DNA from: Ridgeia piscesae
Taxonomy: Eukaryota; Annelida; Polychaeta; Sabellida; Siboglinidae
Reading direction: 5' to 3'
Assembly: GCA_025642075.2 (NCBI GenBank)
Contig: JAODUO010000984.1
Coordinates: 1 to 64,000 of the forward strand
DNA length: 64,000 nt
Of this stretch, positions 35,881-49,500 are shown piece by piece. Position 1 is the first letter of the stretch; the number at the start of each line of letters is the position of its first letter. Made by a program: the position numbers and the translations under genes. Under the pieces are notes generated by a model, which saw only the letters and a program-made list of their open reading frames with translations, was not told where the DNA came from and did not search any database.

Positions 35881-37675
35881 GCAACATAATCATTACAATA
35901 ACGTGTAGAATATAACTTGTTACTGTGCATGAAAAATTTGCATATCTACAAAATGATATCTGATTTAACAGTTATTGTCAGTATGTTGATAATTAGACAT
36001 ACCCCGGGGGTAGTCGAAATCCACTTCTCATAGGTGACACGACATGTATGGGACAAATACAAAAAGTGTTTTTCTTAGAAGATTTAATGCCCTCTACACA
36101 CATCATATATTAAACATTTTGAAAACCTACATATCCTTATCCTATCTCAATGAATCCTATTGCAGAATTACCAAGCATGAATCAAGTGACAAATAAGTGC
36201 AGTCACAATGTGCGTGTCATCAGAATGTCTTAATATAACTATGGTGGGATATCTATTTCATGTATTTAAAAAATTGCCTCGTAATATATTTTTGGAAAGC
36301 ATAGTTTCCCCCAGTCAAACTGAGGTATGAAGTAGCGCTGTTACTTGGAATGGAAACGATGAAATTATGTACGAATGTTCAATTTTTTTGGAATGCCGTG
36401 AACGCCATAAACATGTACAATGACTGTGGATCCATTTCATTTATATGAAGAATTCACACACTACGTGAATAAATAGCATCTCCCCATCACAACGAGATAT
36501 GACATGGGGTCGTCAGTTAAGGTGTATGTATGGAGCAATGATCAAACAGTGTCACTGTCATGTGATAAATGTTCGAAATTGTGCCATTATGCAAACGTTA
36601 TGAAATATCAGTGCTTGGATATATCTTCAATACGTCTTTTTAAATCCTACCCCCACCCCAAGAATTATGGATATACATACACTTAACTTTAAGATATAGA
36701 TACATTTGAGAATGTACCCCTTTTCTTTAAAATTGCATAACTAAATGGCGTGTCGAAGGATTCATGTGATGTTACACATGACATTCTCAAATCTGTTGAT
36801 GAGCATGCTGTCGTCTTGCAGAATAATCTGCATTAGCAACTTACCCATGTTACAACTAGCCCCAGTCTCCCCTGCTACATTTAATGATATCTTGGCATCA
36901 CTTGACACAAAACAACATGTCAATTTCCCAACAAACGTACATGGTCATTGACTTGACCTCTTGATAACTTGCTCTTGTTCTAAAAACATTCACACACCCT
37001 CAGTTTCAGGTGGCTTATCGGACCATAATATAGAAATAATTTTTCTTAAATTCCTATAACCCCAGCCATGTGCAAACACATGTTTTACAGAGCCATTCAC
37101 AGTATCAACATAGCAGCATTAATCCTCACATCCAACCTTGTCACACATTCTAAAGAAAATATATCAGACTTATATGAACAGTACCATCAAATAATTAAGA
37201 CACTGCTTGACAGAGATCCACCCACTAAATCTAAATCTTTGTCATAAAAGTGGCCAGCTCCTTGGATGACCCTTGAAATAAACAAATCTAAACGGCGTTG
37301 TCGCTATCTGGAACGTGTTTGGCATCAATCTTGTTCATCCTTAGACAGGTCACGCTACTCACAACATGAAAACATCAATTTCAAACAACATGAAATTATA
37401 TTGAAAATATGTCACTACTGTTTTTACCATATCCACGATCTTGGCAGTATTCGCCAATTTATATCACTTTCTGTTGTAAAACCATTGCAACAGCTCTAGT
37501 AATGCAACATAATTGACTACTGCAATTCCCTGCTTTACAACACTGCAAACAAGGATATAGCAAAACTTAATGTGTCCATAATTAGTTGGCAAGGGTAGTC
37601 ACACGTTCTTATCGTTTTTCTCCCTGAGTTTGATTTTCGAGGATATTGGTGCATAAGAAGTCGTTATTATTATTA
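34900..37675 (+). mobile_element. CR1/L2-type non-LTR retrotransposon, deleted
   Basis: Endonuclease pieces are visible in order: GVTDTWLRPYDTATCIAH and GYAFHHRPCPVGRGSGVGFF (35047-35175), then YFICIYRPPA (35266-35295). After a 1.3-kb gap with an AT microsatellite come SPATFNDILASLDTKQH and a GLSDHNIEI block (36880-37045), then PAPWMTLEINKSKRRCRYLE (37254-37315), the linker before RT. The RT core is absent. The 3' end (CNSLLYNTANKDIAKL-like, 37510-37570) and an ATTATTATTATG tail (37662-37673) match 17310-18075. Many stops; dead. Confidence 0.75.
35440..36760. other. Insert or decayed part inside the non-LTR copy
   Basis: Contains a (TA)n microsatellite at 35798-35878 and AT-rich sequence. 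No gene is recognisable. It separates two parts of the endonuclease region and may be a later insertion. Confidence 0.45.
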
Positions 37676-38029
37676 TGAACACTGACAAATTGATCATTGG
37701 CAGTTGACTCAAGCCTATGTCAACAAGCTAACCTCGATTCCAAGTTGTATTTATTCTGGTGGTCATTTAATTATGTTTACAACTGTGTCACTGGTGTCTA
37801 TTGGTAAAATATTATATTGTCATCACCTTTATCAATTGGTATCAATTGAATTCTGATCACTGGGCTGGCTGAGTGGAGTGGAAGTTGATAAATGTTATCT
37901 TGACTGAGACCAGCAGTTCTGTTGCAGCAGTCATAATATTTGGCTGTTTTTGGCCATCTGATATGAATAACCAGAGGAAATGCCAATTAGGTGATCCTAA
38001 TGAAGACTACGCAATGACTATAATTCACT

Positions 38030-39870
38030 AATAATAATATATAATAATAATAATAACTTTATTTTGACACCATCAAATCCGGGACGGCTGTCCCGTTCAC
38101 GGGTGTGTACATACATGTAAATTTGCGTATACTGATTAAAATAATGGTGACAGTAATAATGATAATAATATAAAGTAATGAGACACTATGATAAAAAAGC
38201 CGTGTAAAATTGGCTATGTATAAATTAAAAAATCGTTTAAAAAATGAATATTAAACATAGACATTACAGACAAAATATAGAACCCGCTATACTGCACTGA
38301 TAGTAATAAAAATAAATAAGATAAATAATATATGTATATATCGTAATAATAAATTAGCTAAAATATAATGTTCGTTGTGTGAAACTAGTTATGTGGAAAA
38401 TAAAAGTGTCTTTAATTGCTTCTTCAACTGTGAAATGTTGCTGTTGTCACGTATGTTCCTTGGAAGTTTGCACAGGCAAATGCACGGCGGCCGAAACGTT
38501 CCAGTTTGACTCTGGGCACCTCTAGCAGTAACCCGCCTGCAGAGTGCAGCGAACGGGGAGGTGTGTGGCGGCGTAGCAGTGCCGCAAGATACTCCGGCGT
38601 GCCATTGTATATGGCCCTGTGCACAAGTACAAGTAGTTTAAAATCGATTCACTTTCTGACAGGCAGCCAGTGTAACTGCCGCAGTATTGTTGTCATGGAC
38701 TGCCGGTCGCCCCGCCGAATTTGCCTGACAATTTGTGCCGCAGACCGCTGGACCATTTCCAGACGGTGCATGTGACGATCACTTATGCCGTATAATATTA
38801 CGTTGCCATAGTCAAGTCGCGAAGTTACGAGTCCGTGTATGAGACTCTTACATACAGTGGTACTGATGGAGTCTCATATCTTGGCGATTCGTGACAAATG
38901 GTAGTAGGCGGAGCGACACACGTTGGCCACTTGTGACGTCATAGTTAGGTTTGCGTCGACGTTGAATCCTAGATCCCGTATAACGGGGGAAGTTTCGACA
39001 AGCTGGCCACATATGTTGACGCGGGTTAACGAGGTTGGTGTACGCAGGCTTGATGAATGGATGACAATGGCTTGTGACTTGTTGTTATTCATCACGAGTC
39101 CGTTATCACAGAGCCATGCTTTCGCGTCTTGTACGCAGGCTTCCATACGCGCGAGGGTTTGTGTGTGGTCGGTTGGTGGGAAATTGATGTACAGTTGGGT
39201 GTTGTCTGCGTATATGTGGTGGCAAATGTTGTGCTTTTGTAAAAGTGTCGTCAGTGGTGCGATGTACGCGTTGAACAGTAGCGGTCCAAGGACTGTCCCT
39301 TGTGGCACTCCTGTAGTTATGATGTCTGATTCCGACACGCCACTCTTTACTCGTACGACATATGTCCGATCACACAAGTAAGATGTCAGCCAGGCGAGGA
39401 TGTCCCCAGATAACCAGTATCCAGACAACCGTCGCAGCAGTATTGTATGGTCGATGGTGTCGAAGGCCGCACTTAGATCGAGTAGCACGAGGAGCACACT
39501 CTGGTGATTGTCAATCGAATGGGCGATGTCGTTGTGTATCTGCACGAGTGCGGTTTCCGCACTATGGTGCGCACGGTACGCACTTTGATAAATCCCATAA
39601 ATACCGTTCTCCTCCATGAAATGTTGTACCTGTTGTGCAACGAAACGCTCAGTCGTCTTTGCCACAAACGTGATGTTAGATATTGGGCGGTAATTTGTGA
39701 GCGCGTTGGCGTCAGACCCTCCCTTCTTCAAAATTGGTACAACGACAGCGTGTTTCATGGGTGCGGGAAATACGGTTGTGGCTAGCGAGGCGTTGATGAT
39801 CCGGGCCAGTAGAGGAGAAAGAGCGTCGATGTGTTGTTTGACAATTGATGTCGGCAGTGGGTCTAGTTCA
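38030..39870 (-). mobile_element. Non-LTR retrotransposon, 5'-truncated, long RT frame
   Basis: The copy ends at 38030-38060 in an (ATT)n tail (minus-strand sense) and is truncated at about 39870. It carries the long RT frame described separately and a C-terminal region with LRQLHWLPVRKRIDFKLLVL (around 38620-38690 in minus sense). It lies antisense in the intron before Ig exon 3 and is much better preserved than the other non-LTR copies. Confidence 0.85.
38874..39758 (-). pseudogene. Non-LTR reverse transcriptase (CR1/L2-like)
   Basis: A 294-codon frame without a stop covers the RT core: VVPILKKGGSDANALTNYRP, FQQVQ-like finger region, LLVLLDLSAAFDTIDHTILL (first catalytic aspartate), TGVPQGTVLGPLLFNAYIAP, then the catalytic block HIYADNTQLYI, in which the second aspartate of the usual YADD is asparagine. 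That substitution should abolish or strongly impair polymerase activity. The copy lacks the endonuclease, so it is treated as a pseudogene although the frame is open. Downstream, VMNNNKSQAIVIHSS and VIRDLGFNVDANLTM fit CR1/L2-type elements. Recent insertion is suggested by the intact frame. Confidence 0.85.
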
Positions 39871-40521
39871 CACTAATGCACGTTCATTCATAATTACAAA
39901 CTTACTATAGTCTAAATGACTTCAGGGCCATTTGGCCAATTGTTATATGTCTATTTTTAGTCCTTTGGGCCAAGGGTCCAACAGACTTACAGCATCAATC
40001 TGCATGTGCCATCTGCCGTTAGCTATCAGATCTCAGATCTCATTGTTATGCTATCAACATTATGTGGCCTGAACAGGAGCTTATGTTATCTGGCTGTGTT
40101 ATTGTTGACACTGAATATTACATGGCAAACTGGTCAACAAGATAAATGCATGTTGCCAAGGTTGTGATGTATTTGTTAATAAAGAATGCATTGGAAACTA
40201 TTTGGCTAGTAGAATGTACACATCATTAAACACCATCAATTATATGATAATTAAATATTGTATTGTTATTGACAAAGAATGAGCATGTAACTGTATTAAT
40301 GATGCACTTGCATGCATGCACATACAATGTAACATACAGTTGTGAGTGTATGTGCAAACACTGCACAAACATATGTAAAGTATTTTAAGGAGCAGACTGT
40401 TTCATGTGAATATATCATCACATAACATTTCAGTTCTTTAAATATAAGTTTATAGAGTTTATTTAAAACAGTGGAATGTGTCAGAAGTTGGTAGAACACA
40501 TGTTTAGACTGAATGTTTCAG

Positions 40522-40818
40522 ACCCGCCAAGTACAGCTGTGACTCACACAAGTACCTGGAAGCCAACAGAAGGAGAAGGAAGCTCAATCACACTGACGTG
40601 TGACATCACAGACGGCAGACCACAAAATGACATCAAGTCGGTGACATGGAAGAAAGGAGACAATACACTCACTACCTCTGGTCGCTACCAACTCAGTGAC
40701 AACAAGTTGACAATAAGTTCACTTGACCACACTGTGGACGATGGTCACTACTCTTGTGCTGCTGAGAATGAGGCTGGGAGGGGAGACTTCAGTGCAACAT
40801 TTCACCTTCAGATTAACT
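40522..40818 (+). CDS. Ig-superfamily gene, visible exon 3 (Ig domain, GC donor)
   Basis: 297 bases (99 codons), acceptor ATGTTTCAG, phase 1 at both ends. The paralogous exons end AAT T|GT or AAC T|GT; this one ends AAC T|GCAAGT, so the intron is of the GC-AG class, which is known in animals at about one percent of introns. One I-set-like Ig domain: ITLTCDI (cysteine ~27), VTWKKG (tryptophan ~43), DDGHYSCAAEN (cysteine ~79), ending in FHLQIN. It belongs with exons 4, 5 and 6 as a recent duplicate set. If the GC donor failed, translation would run on to a stop at 40866. Confidence 0.85.
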
Positions 40819-41977
40819 GCAAGTATTTTCAATGTGTTTGTTGTCTCAGATGCTATTGTAAATGCTAGCAATTTTTAAAAGTAAATAATAACATTTAACC
40901 TGTACAATCTTATTTTTGAAAAGGGTAGGTGCCATCATTCACAACTTGAGCATGACCTATTTTTATGATCACATTTATATTTTGACTAATAAATAATAAT
41001 ATTATTTATTATTATTAAATGTGTTTATGTATTTAATAATAGTGTCTTTATGAAAATGGTGTGCAACTGTGTCCGTGTATGTAAAACATAAAAAAGTATT
41101 GTACATAATTCCTTTGTTGACCTGATGCAAAGAATATATTCATACATTCATGATGTTAGTAATATACTCCCTACCGCGAGAATGTTTCGTTTTGTCATTC
41201 CTACTGTGTAGTGTGCTACTTACATTGCATTGGTGTTATAGCATGTCGCCATATTGGGTGTATTAGAAGTGATAGATGTTTGTGAAAGTACAGTTTTCCC
41301 ACTAGTTACAGTGTGACTAGGTATTTGTCTAGTAAGTGTAGGCGGTGTTTGTATGAATAAGACCACCAGGTGGTAAAGTGTCAAGCGCCATACGCATTCA
41401 TGGATATCACTCATATACAAGGATCTGTCATGTAACTATATTATATCAAGAGCAATCATCTGTAGAAGACAACATAACAACATCATATAACTTCAGCACC
41501 CTTTCAGTGACATTAGACAGAAACAATGGTCAGTATTTTGTGCATGCTAGGTCAGGGCCAGCTGGGTTGTTGTCATTGCATTGTTGTTGATGCAGTTGTG
41601 TGGTTTTGGTTTCTCTTAGTGCCCAGTGACAACTTGTAAAGCATGGCTGATGTTGATGCTCATTTTTGATGTGTATGTGTGGGGTGATCTGACTTTGCTA
41701 TATACTCTCGCTGTAGAGCTTTTAATATTGGTTGTTCATGAGAAAGCCTACTAAACCTTAGTCGTTGTTTCCTTTGTAAGGTAGTGAAGTGTTCCTCTCT
41801 TCTTCTAAACTCTGATCCTGTTGACAAACATTCTTATCATCCCTGTGCTGAACCAGAACAGTTTTATTGTACTTTGCATGCTGGTATTTTGTTATAACTC
41901 AATGTATATTTTGTTTTAAAAAGTGTTATACTTTAACATGATATCAAGTGTGTGTAATTGTGCAATTTATGTTCTAG

Positions 41978-42259
41978 ATCCCCTCAGTACCCAAGTCAGT
42001 CATTCTGAAAATCCAACTGAAGGGAAGTCTATGACAATGACTTGTGACATCACAGATGGTAGACCTACAACCATCACGCAAATGACATGGAAAAAAGGCA
42101 ACACAACACTCCATAAGTCTAATCACTACCAACTCAGTGACAAAGTCTTGACAATAAATTCTCTTGACCACAGTTTGGACGATGGTCACTACTCATGTGC
42201 TGCAAAGAATGACGCTGGCATGGGGCACTTCAGTTCGACATTTCATCTGCTGGTGAATT
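41978..42259 (+). CDS. Ig-superfamily gene, visible exon 4 (Ig domain)
   Basis: 282 bases (94 codons), acceptor GTTCTAG, donor GTAAGT at 42260, phase 1 both sides. The Ig domain has MTMTCDI (cysteine ~23), MTWKKG (tryptophan ~38) and DDGHYSCAAKN (cysteine ~74), and ends FHLLVN. It is the most diverged of the exon 3-6 set: shorter before the first cysteine (SENPTEGKS against SSWNPTEGEA) and without the ND pair of GRPxNDIK. Same role as its neighbours: one extracellular Ig module. Confidence 0.88.
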
Positions 42260-43870
42260 GTAAGTGTGCACTTATTTTATGTGAAACATAAATTGGTGTT
42301 ACTTCAAATGGGTTTATGTGTCACCTAAATATGTTGTACCTGGTACATTTACCTTTGTTGCAATACTATTGAAACACTTCTGTGTAACAAAACAGAAAGT
42401 TGGCTATAAGGATGAACCCTCGGAAGGTGTAGCTAGACATTTTGTCCTGGTCAGAATGTTCTGTAAATTGCTGAATATGGAATTTACGAAAGAAGACCAG
42501 CAACAAGCTGCTAAAGTTTACTAACACAAATTACTTAGACTATTCAGGATTGTTAGTTGTAACTTCAGAAATGGCCTTTCAGAAGTTGCCAGGCATTATC
42601 CTTGGGCCAATGTATCATCTGGAGTAGTTGAGATTATGCACTAACTACTTTTGAAAACTGAAAAACTAATTTTATTTCTATTTTCAATGAATTACATTTT
42701 GGTAGAAAGGAAATGTGTCCTTTCAGATGAAAATAAGCAAATATTATAACAATGTTTTGATGGGTACATGCATAGTAAGTAATTAATGCATCGTTGTATT
42801 TTCCTGAGTGAAGTCGGGATGGTCTCAGATTGATCAGGTCAGACTTGGAGTCAATGAAACATAAAGCAACTTGAGCAGCCCAAAGAACTGCATATTACAC
42901 TATTGTAGAAGGTAATCTGGTAAATAAGGTTAATGAGTTGGCAAGTTTATGAGTTACAGGCCAGTACATTTATGATCACTGATTTGTATGACCATTAAAC
43001 TCCCGTAACACTAGCTCAATGTAAATGTTTTAATTTGTATGTACACATGTTACACCTGTCATGCATTGCTTCAGAGTAAGTTGCACGGTAAGTCTGCCAG
43101 TATGTTTTGCTTTATTTTTAGTCCTTTGGGCCTAAGGTCCAATGGACACATAACATCACTTTGTGTCCCCTGTGCACTGTGCACCGTTAGCTCTCAGATC
43201 GCATACACTGTTGAAGATCTGTTTTCAAATATTGCATAGATGTCACTATGAACAAGAATTGTAAATTTCATTAACCGGTTTCTAAGCCTCCTGGAGTCCT
43301 TTGGGGCCTAAAACTGGTACATGTACATTTGAAGTTTTCCTTATTTATTCTAAATTGTTTTGAAGCTATTCTTCTAATTTTACATAGACATATCTGAGGG
43401 GGTTTTCGTTGTCCACAAGAAATTGATAGCTCACTAGTGTTTTTTATAAGGATGTCTCAGGGCCTCCCCAAAAAGCAAAATGAGAAAATGTTGCTTGTTT
43501 CGGATTGAACATTAATTTTAGTTCCTCAGGATATGGACAACTTGTGGATATCTATATATTTCACTAGAGTCCAGACCTCAGACACAGGGAAACAGGACAT
43601 TCCCAGTTTCTATCGTTAATAGGGCACTGTGACTAATTGGGTCAAGTAGCTGCAATAACACAGTAGATCCCTGTTAAAGTGGACAGTACCCTACCTGCAT
43701 GTTTCCAGCTATAATTATCGTCATAACTATTGATTTTCTATAAATGCAAGTAGTGTTTATTTTGATGATTGTTTAGTTCTCTATAAAATGATGTGACTGC
43801 GGTGTCTACTGGTTAAGTAAGTGACAAACAAAGAAAACGTATATTCTGGACAACTGTAGAATTAAAATAC
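42260..43870. other. Intron between Ig exons 4 and 5
   Basis: Apart from dispersed-repeat pieces at 43090-43310 (AGTCCTTTGGGCCTAAGGTC), no gene or mobile-element end is clear. 43672-43805 is duplicated at 57650-57785. Confidence 0.55.
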
Positions 43871-44128
43871 ATACACCTTATTTATATTATCTGCTGCATT
43901 CATAAAATGTGGTTGAGTTTCTGGTCATCTCATATGAATAACCAGATAAAATGTCAATTAAATCATTACGGTGAAGGGACTAGATGGTGACTATGATTCA
44001 CCAAAACACATTTCATTCATAATTACCAACTCAGTATATAGTCCAAAGGACTTCAGGACCACTTGGCCTATTTTTAATTAAAGCTATTTGCTTCACCTGT
44101 CTGTTTAATAATTGTGCTTTTGTTTCAG

Positions 44129-44419
44129 ACCCACCAAGAACAGAAGTGACTCACGCAAGTTCCTGGAATCCAACTGAAGGGGAAGCCATTACATTGATAT
44201 GTCATGTTAATGACGGCAGACCTAAAAATGACATAAAGAAGGTGACATGGAAGAAAGACGACAAGACACTCCCTACTTCTAGTCGCTACCAACTCAGTGA
44301 CAAAGTCTTGACAATACGTTCACTTGACCACACTGTGGACGATGGTCACTACTCTTGTGCTGCAGAGAATGAGGCAGGGATGGGAGACTTCAGTGGAAAT
44401 TTTCATCTTCAGATCAACT
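44129..44419 (+). CDS. Ig-superfamily gene, visible exon 5 (Ig domain)
   Basis: 291 bases (97 codons), acceptor TTGTTTCAG, donor GTTAGT at 44420 (weaker than its paralogues' GTAAGT), phase 1 at both ends. The Ig domain has ITLICHVND (cysteine ~25), KKVTWKKDD (tryptophan ~41) and DDGHYSCAAEN (cysteine ~77), and ends FHLQIN. The first half is nearly identical to exon 6, while SSRYQLSDKVLTI is shared with exon 4. The preceding intron ends with a copy of the dispersed repeat (43880-44080), only about 50 bases from the acceptor. Confidence 0.88.
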
Positions 44420-44429
44420 GTTAGTTTCC

Positions 44430-45140
44430 ATACCAACTAGTATAATTGTTTTTATGTATGTGTGTTGTATTGAGAAGTTTGACATGATAAGATCTGGATT
44501 TTAAAATGTGAGCCTTGTTGTGATACTACAAACTACAGCATTCACTATTGTAAACATTTGTCCTTAGTAAATGATGAAACCATGTTTTTGTGACATACCT
44601 GACCAACAGCTTAATGTAATATGTCATACTTGACCATATGTGACATGCCATTCTTCACATACTTAAACCTAATCCTATGTATGGATGCCATACATGCTAC
44701 ATACAGTTTTGCAGCATGTCATTCCTCAGTTATAAATGTCTGTCACATGTTATTCATTACATAAACCTGCAAATAATAACAATGACAATCTCATTTATAT
44801 TTTGTGTGGCATGTCACCCCCTATTCAAACCTTCATATGATATACCATTCCTCTGTAGTATATTTGTGTATATGTTTGTGTGGCATGCCATTCCTGGTCC
44901 AGGCCTGTATGTGACATGTTTTTGCTTACTTTCAAATTTGTGTGGCAAATCGGCACAACTGTCTACGTATAACTTACAATTTATATGTCCTATTTACTTG
45001 TATTTCAATGCTAAATACTTGGTGATATTTCACTCTGGTGATTACTTTCTGGACATCCCAGCATTCCTCTCCATTGTCTATACCTCTGAGCCACTGCCTT
45101 TGTACAACGTTTCAATGTGTCTAGATGATGTAAGTACTGT
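44430..45140. other. Intron 5 left part, repeated GTGACATGCCATTCC-like phrases
   Basis: Between 44580 and 44920 the phrases TGTGACATACC, ATGTCATACTTGACC, TGTGGCATGCCATTCC and similar recur irregularly, suggesting a decayed short tandem repeat. The 180-codon + frame here (44677-45219) has no recognisable domain and runs into the triplet repeat. Confidence 0.5.
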
Positions 45141-45147
45141 AAATGTT

Positions 45148-46675
<1,528 letters not shown>

Positions 46676-46900
46676 ATATCAGTAGCAGCAGCAGCAGCAA
46701 TAGTACCCAAAAGGTAGTATGGTGGTTGAAATACCAACCACAAAATGGTGCATGGCATTCCAACAATTGTGAACAAATTACTGGATGGATATTCACAGAT
46801 GGAAATTCCCTTTGCAATTGCATTGTAGCTTATTGTTTTATATATAGCTTTAAACAACTCTGTGTTTGACCTGTCTAGTAGTATTGTGTTTCTGTTTCAG

Positions 46901-47191
46901 ACCCCCCAAGAACAGAAGTGACTCACGCAACTTCCTGGAATCCAACTGAAGGGGAAGCCATTACATTGATATGTCATGTTAATGACAGCAGGCCTAGAAA
47001 TGACATAAAGAAGGTGACATGGAAGAAAGGAGAAAATACACTCACTACCTCTGGTCACTACCAACTCAGTGACAACAAGTTGACAATAAGTTCACTTGAC
47101 CACACTGTGGACGATGGTCACTACTCTTGTGCTGCTGAGAATGAGGCTGGGAGGGGAGACTTCAGTGCAAAGTTTCATTTGCTGGTGAATT
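46901..47191 (+). CDS. Ig-superfamily gene, visible exon 6 (mosaic Ig domain)
   Basis: 291 bases (97 codons), acceptor TCTGTTTCAG, donor GTAAGT at 47192, phase 1 at both ends. The Ig domain has ITLICHVND (cysteine ~25), KKVTWKKGE (tryptophan ~41) and DDGHYSCAAEN (cysteine ~77). The first half follows exon 5 almost base for base (TTCCTGGAATCCAACTGAAG and onward). From about KKGENTLTTSG the sequence follows exon 3 (GGGAGGGGAGACTTCAGTGC included). The last bases, TTGCTGGTGAATTGTAAGT, follow exon 4. It therefore appears to be a conversion or recombination product of its three siblings. Confidence 0.9.
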
Positions 47192-47495
47192 GTAAGTCAA
47201 ACTAAATACAATACTACAGTACAGTACTGTAGTGATGGAACACAGTGAAGAAGCACACATCAAACTGTTTTTTTTTGTAGACCTATCTGCATGCATTCAG
47301 GAATAACGAAGGTCTTATATTGAAACATTTATCACTGCATAGAATTAGGGTGGACATACAATTCAGTGTACATGTTATTGAGAGTTACAGCTAAGATTAG
47401 TATAATTAATTTTTGCATAGTTTTATGTCATTAGTTTTATTGCTGATTTCCACAATAGTATGCATTGTATTGATGCCATTTTTCACATGTTGTAG

Positions 47496-47780
47496 ATAAA
47501 CCGACTGTCTCAGTGGTTACACCAGACCCAGTGGTTGAAGGACAGTCGGTGACCATCACATGTCGGTCACAAGGGGCAAGACCACCAGTGAAAAGTGTCA
47601 CGTGGAAGAAAGGTCAAGAGGTCATCAGTGTGACCACTGACTCCAAGTATACTGGAGGGACAGTCCAGAAACCATCACTGACCTTTGGGCCAGTCTTGAA
47701 GACAGATGCTGGAGAGTACATGTGTCAACTAGACAATGACGTAGGACACGGCACTGCGTCTGTCACACTGGAAGTCTGGT
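47496..47780 (+). CDS. Ig-superfamily gene, visible exon 7 (I-set Ig domain)
   Basis: 285 bases (95 codons), acceptor ATGTTGTAG, donor GTAAGT at 47781, phase 1 both sides; the split codon from exon 6 gives tyrosine (YKPTVSV). The Ig domain has VTITCRSQG (cysteine ~23), VTWKKGQ (tryptophan ~37) and TDAGEYMCQLDN (cysteine ~77), a textbook I-set pattern. Its strands are more like the general invertebrate I-set consensus than exons 3-6. The intron that follows carries the 170-bp array. Confidence 0.9.
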
Positions 47781-47844
47781 GTAAGTAGTTAGTGTCATCA
47801 AGTTTTAGGACAATCTTAATTATGTCATACTCATTAAAGATTGT

Positions 47845-49500
47845 AAACAAAACCCATGTGAAATGTGACTTAGAACTTGTACATAGGGGGATAGCAACGA
47901 TTGGTACATTGTGAGTTTCCAAACATGTATCACTGGATGTTGTATGGCATCATTCACTGTACATTGTCTTGTACTGTTTGTTTGGGATGGTTTCAGGCAT
48001 TGATAAAACCAACCTGGATATATCCATGTGAAATGTGACTTAGAACTTGTACATAGGGGGATAGCAACGATTGGTACATTGTGAGTTTCCAAACATGTAT
48101 CACTGGATGTTGTATGGCATCATTCACTGTACATTGTCTTGTACTGTTTGTTTGGGATGGTTTCAGGCATTGATAAAACCAACCTGGATATATCCATGTG
48201 AAATGTGACTTAGAACTTGTACATAGGGGGATAGCAATGATTGGTACATTGTGAGTTTCCAAACATGTATCACTGGATGTTGTATGGCATCATTCACTGT
48301 ACATTGTCTTGTACTGTTTGTTTGGGATGGTTTCAGGCATTGATAAAACCAACCTGGATATATCCATGTGAAATGTGACTTAGAACTTGTACATAGGGGG
48401 ATAGCAACGATTGGTACATTGTGAGTTTCCAAACATGTATCACTGGATGTTGTATGGCATCATTCACTGTACATTGTCTTGTACTGTTTGTTTGGGATGG
48501 TTTCAGGCATTGATAAAACCAACCTGGATATATCCATGTGAAATGTGACTTAGAACTTGTACATTGGGGGATAGCAACGATTGGTACATTGTGAGTTTCC
48601 AAACATGTATCACTGGATGTTGTATGACATCATTCACTGTACATTGTCTTGTAGTGTTTGTTTGGGATGGTTTCAGGCATTGATAAAACCAACCTGGATA
48701 TATCCATGTGAAATGTGACTTAGAACTTGTACATTGGGGGATAGCAATGATTGGTACATTGTGAGTTTCCAAACATGTATCACTGGATGTTGTATGACAT
48801 CATTCACTGTACATTGTCTTGTAGTGTTTGTTTGGGATGGTTTCAGGCAATGATAAAACCAACCTGGATATATCCATGTGAAATGTGACTTAGAACTTGT
48901 ACATAGGGGGATAGCAACGATTGGTACATTGTGAGTTTCCAAACATGTATCACTGGATGTTGTATGACATCATTCACTGTACATTGTCTTGTAGTGTTTG
49001 TTTGGGATGGTTTCAGGCATTGATAAAACCAACCTGGATATATCCATGTGAAATGTGACTTAGAACTTGTACATAGGGGGATAGCAACGATTGGTACATT
49101 GTGAGTTTCCAAACATGTATCACTGGATGTTGTATGACATCATTCACTGTACATTGTCTTGTACTGTTTGTTTGGGATGGTTTCAGGCATTGATAAAACC
49201 AACCTGGATATATCCATGTGAAATGTGACTTAGAACTTGTACATTGGGGGATAGCAACGATTGGTACATTGTGAGTTTCCAAACATGTATCACTGGATGT
49301 TGTATGACATCATTCACTGTACATTGTCTTGTACTGTTTGTTTGGGATGGTTTCAGGCAATGATAAAACCAACCTGGATATATCCATGTGAAATGTGACT
49401 TAGAACTTGTACATTGGGGGATAGCAACGATTGGTACATTGTGAGTTTCCAAACATGTATCACTGGATGTTGTATGGCATCATTCACTGTACATTGTCCA
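47845..49500. repeat. 170-bp tandem repeat, nearly ten copies
   Basis: Units repeat with a strict 170-bp step (for example TTTGGGATGGTTTCAGGC at about 47980, 48150, 48320 and so on). Each unit carries a GTGAGT (ATTGTGAGTTTCC) and an AG-ending GGATGGTTTCAG, about 84 bases apart in exon-like order. Copies differ at a handful of sites (AGGGGG/TGGGGG, GGCATC/GACATC). It fills most of the intron between Ig exons 7 and 8. Confidence 0.97.

Noticed and set aside
42318..42524. 68-codon + frame with DEPSEGVARHFVLVRMFCKLLNM
   Set aside because: No domain, no splice sites in the Ig-gene phase, and no repeat match; unsupported.
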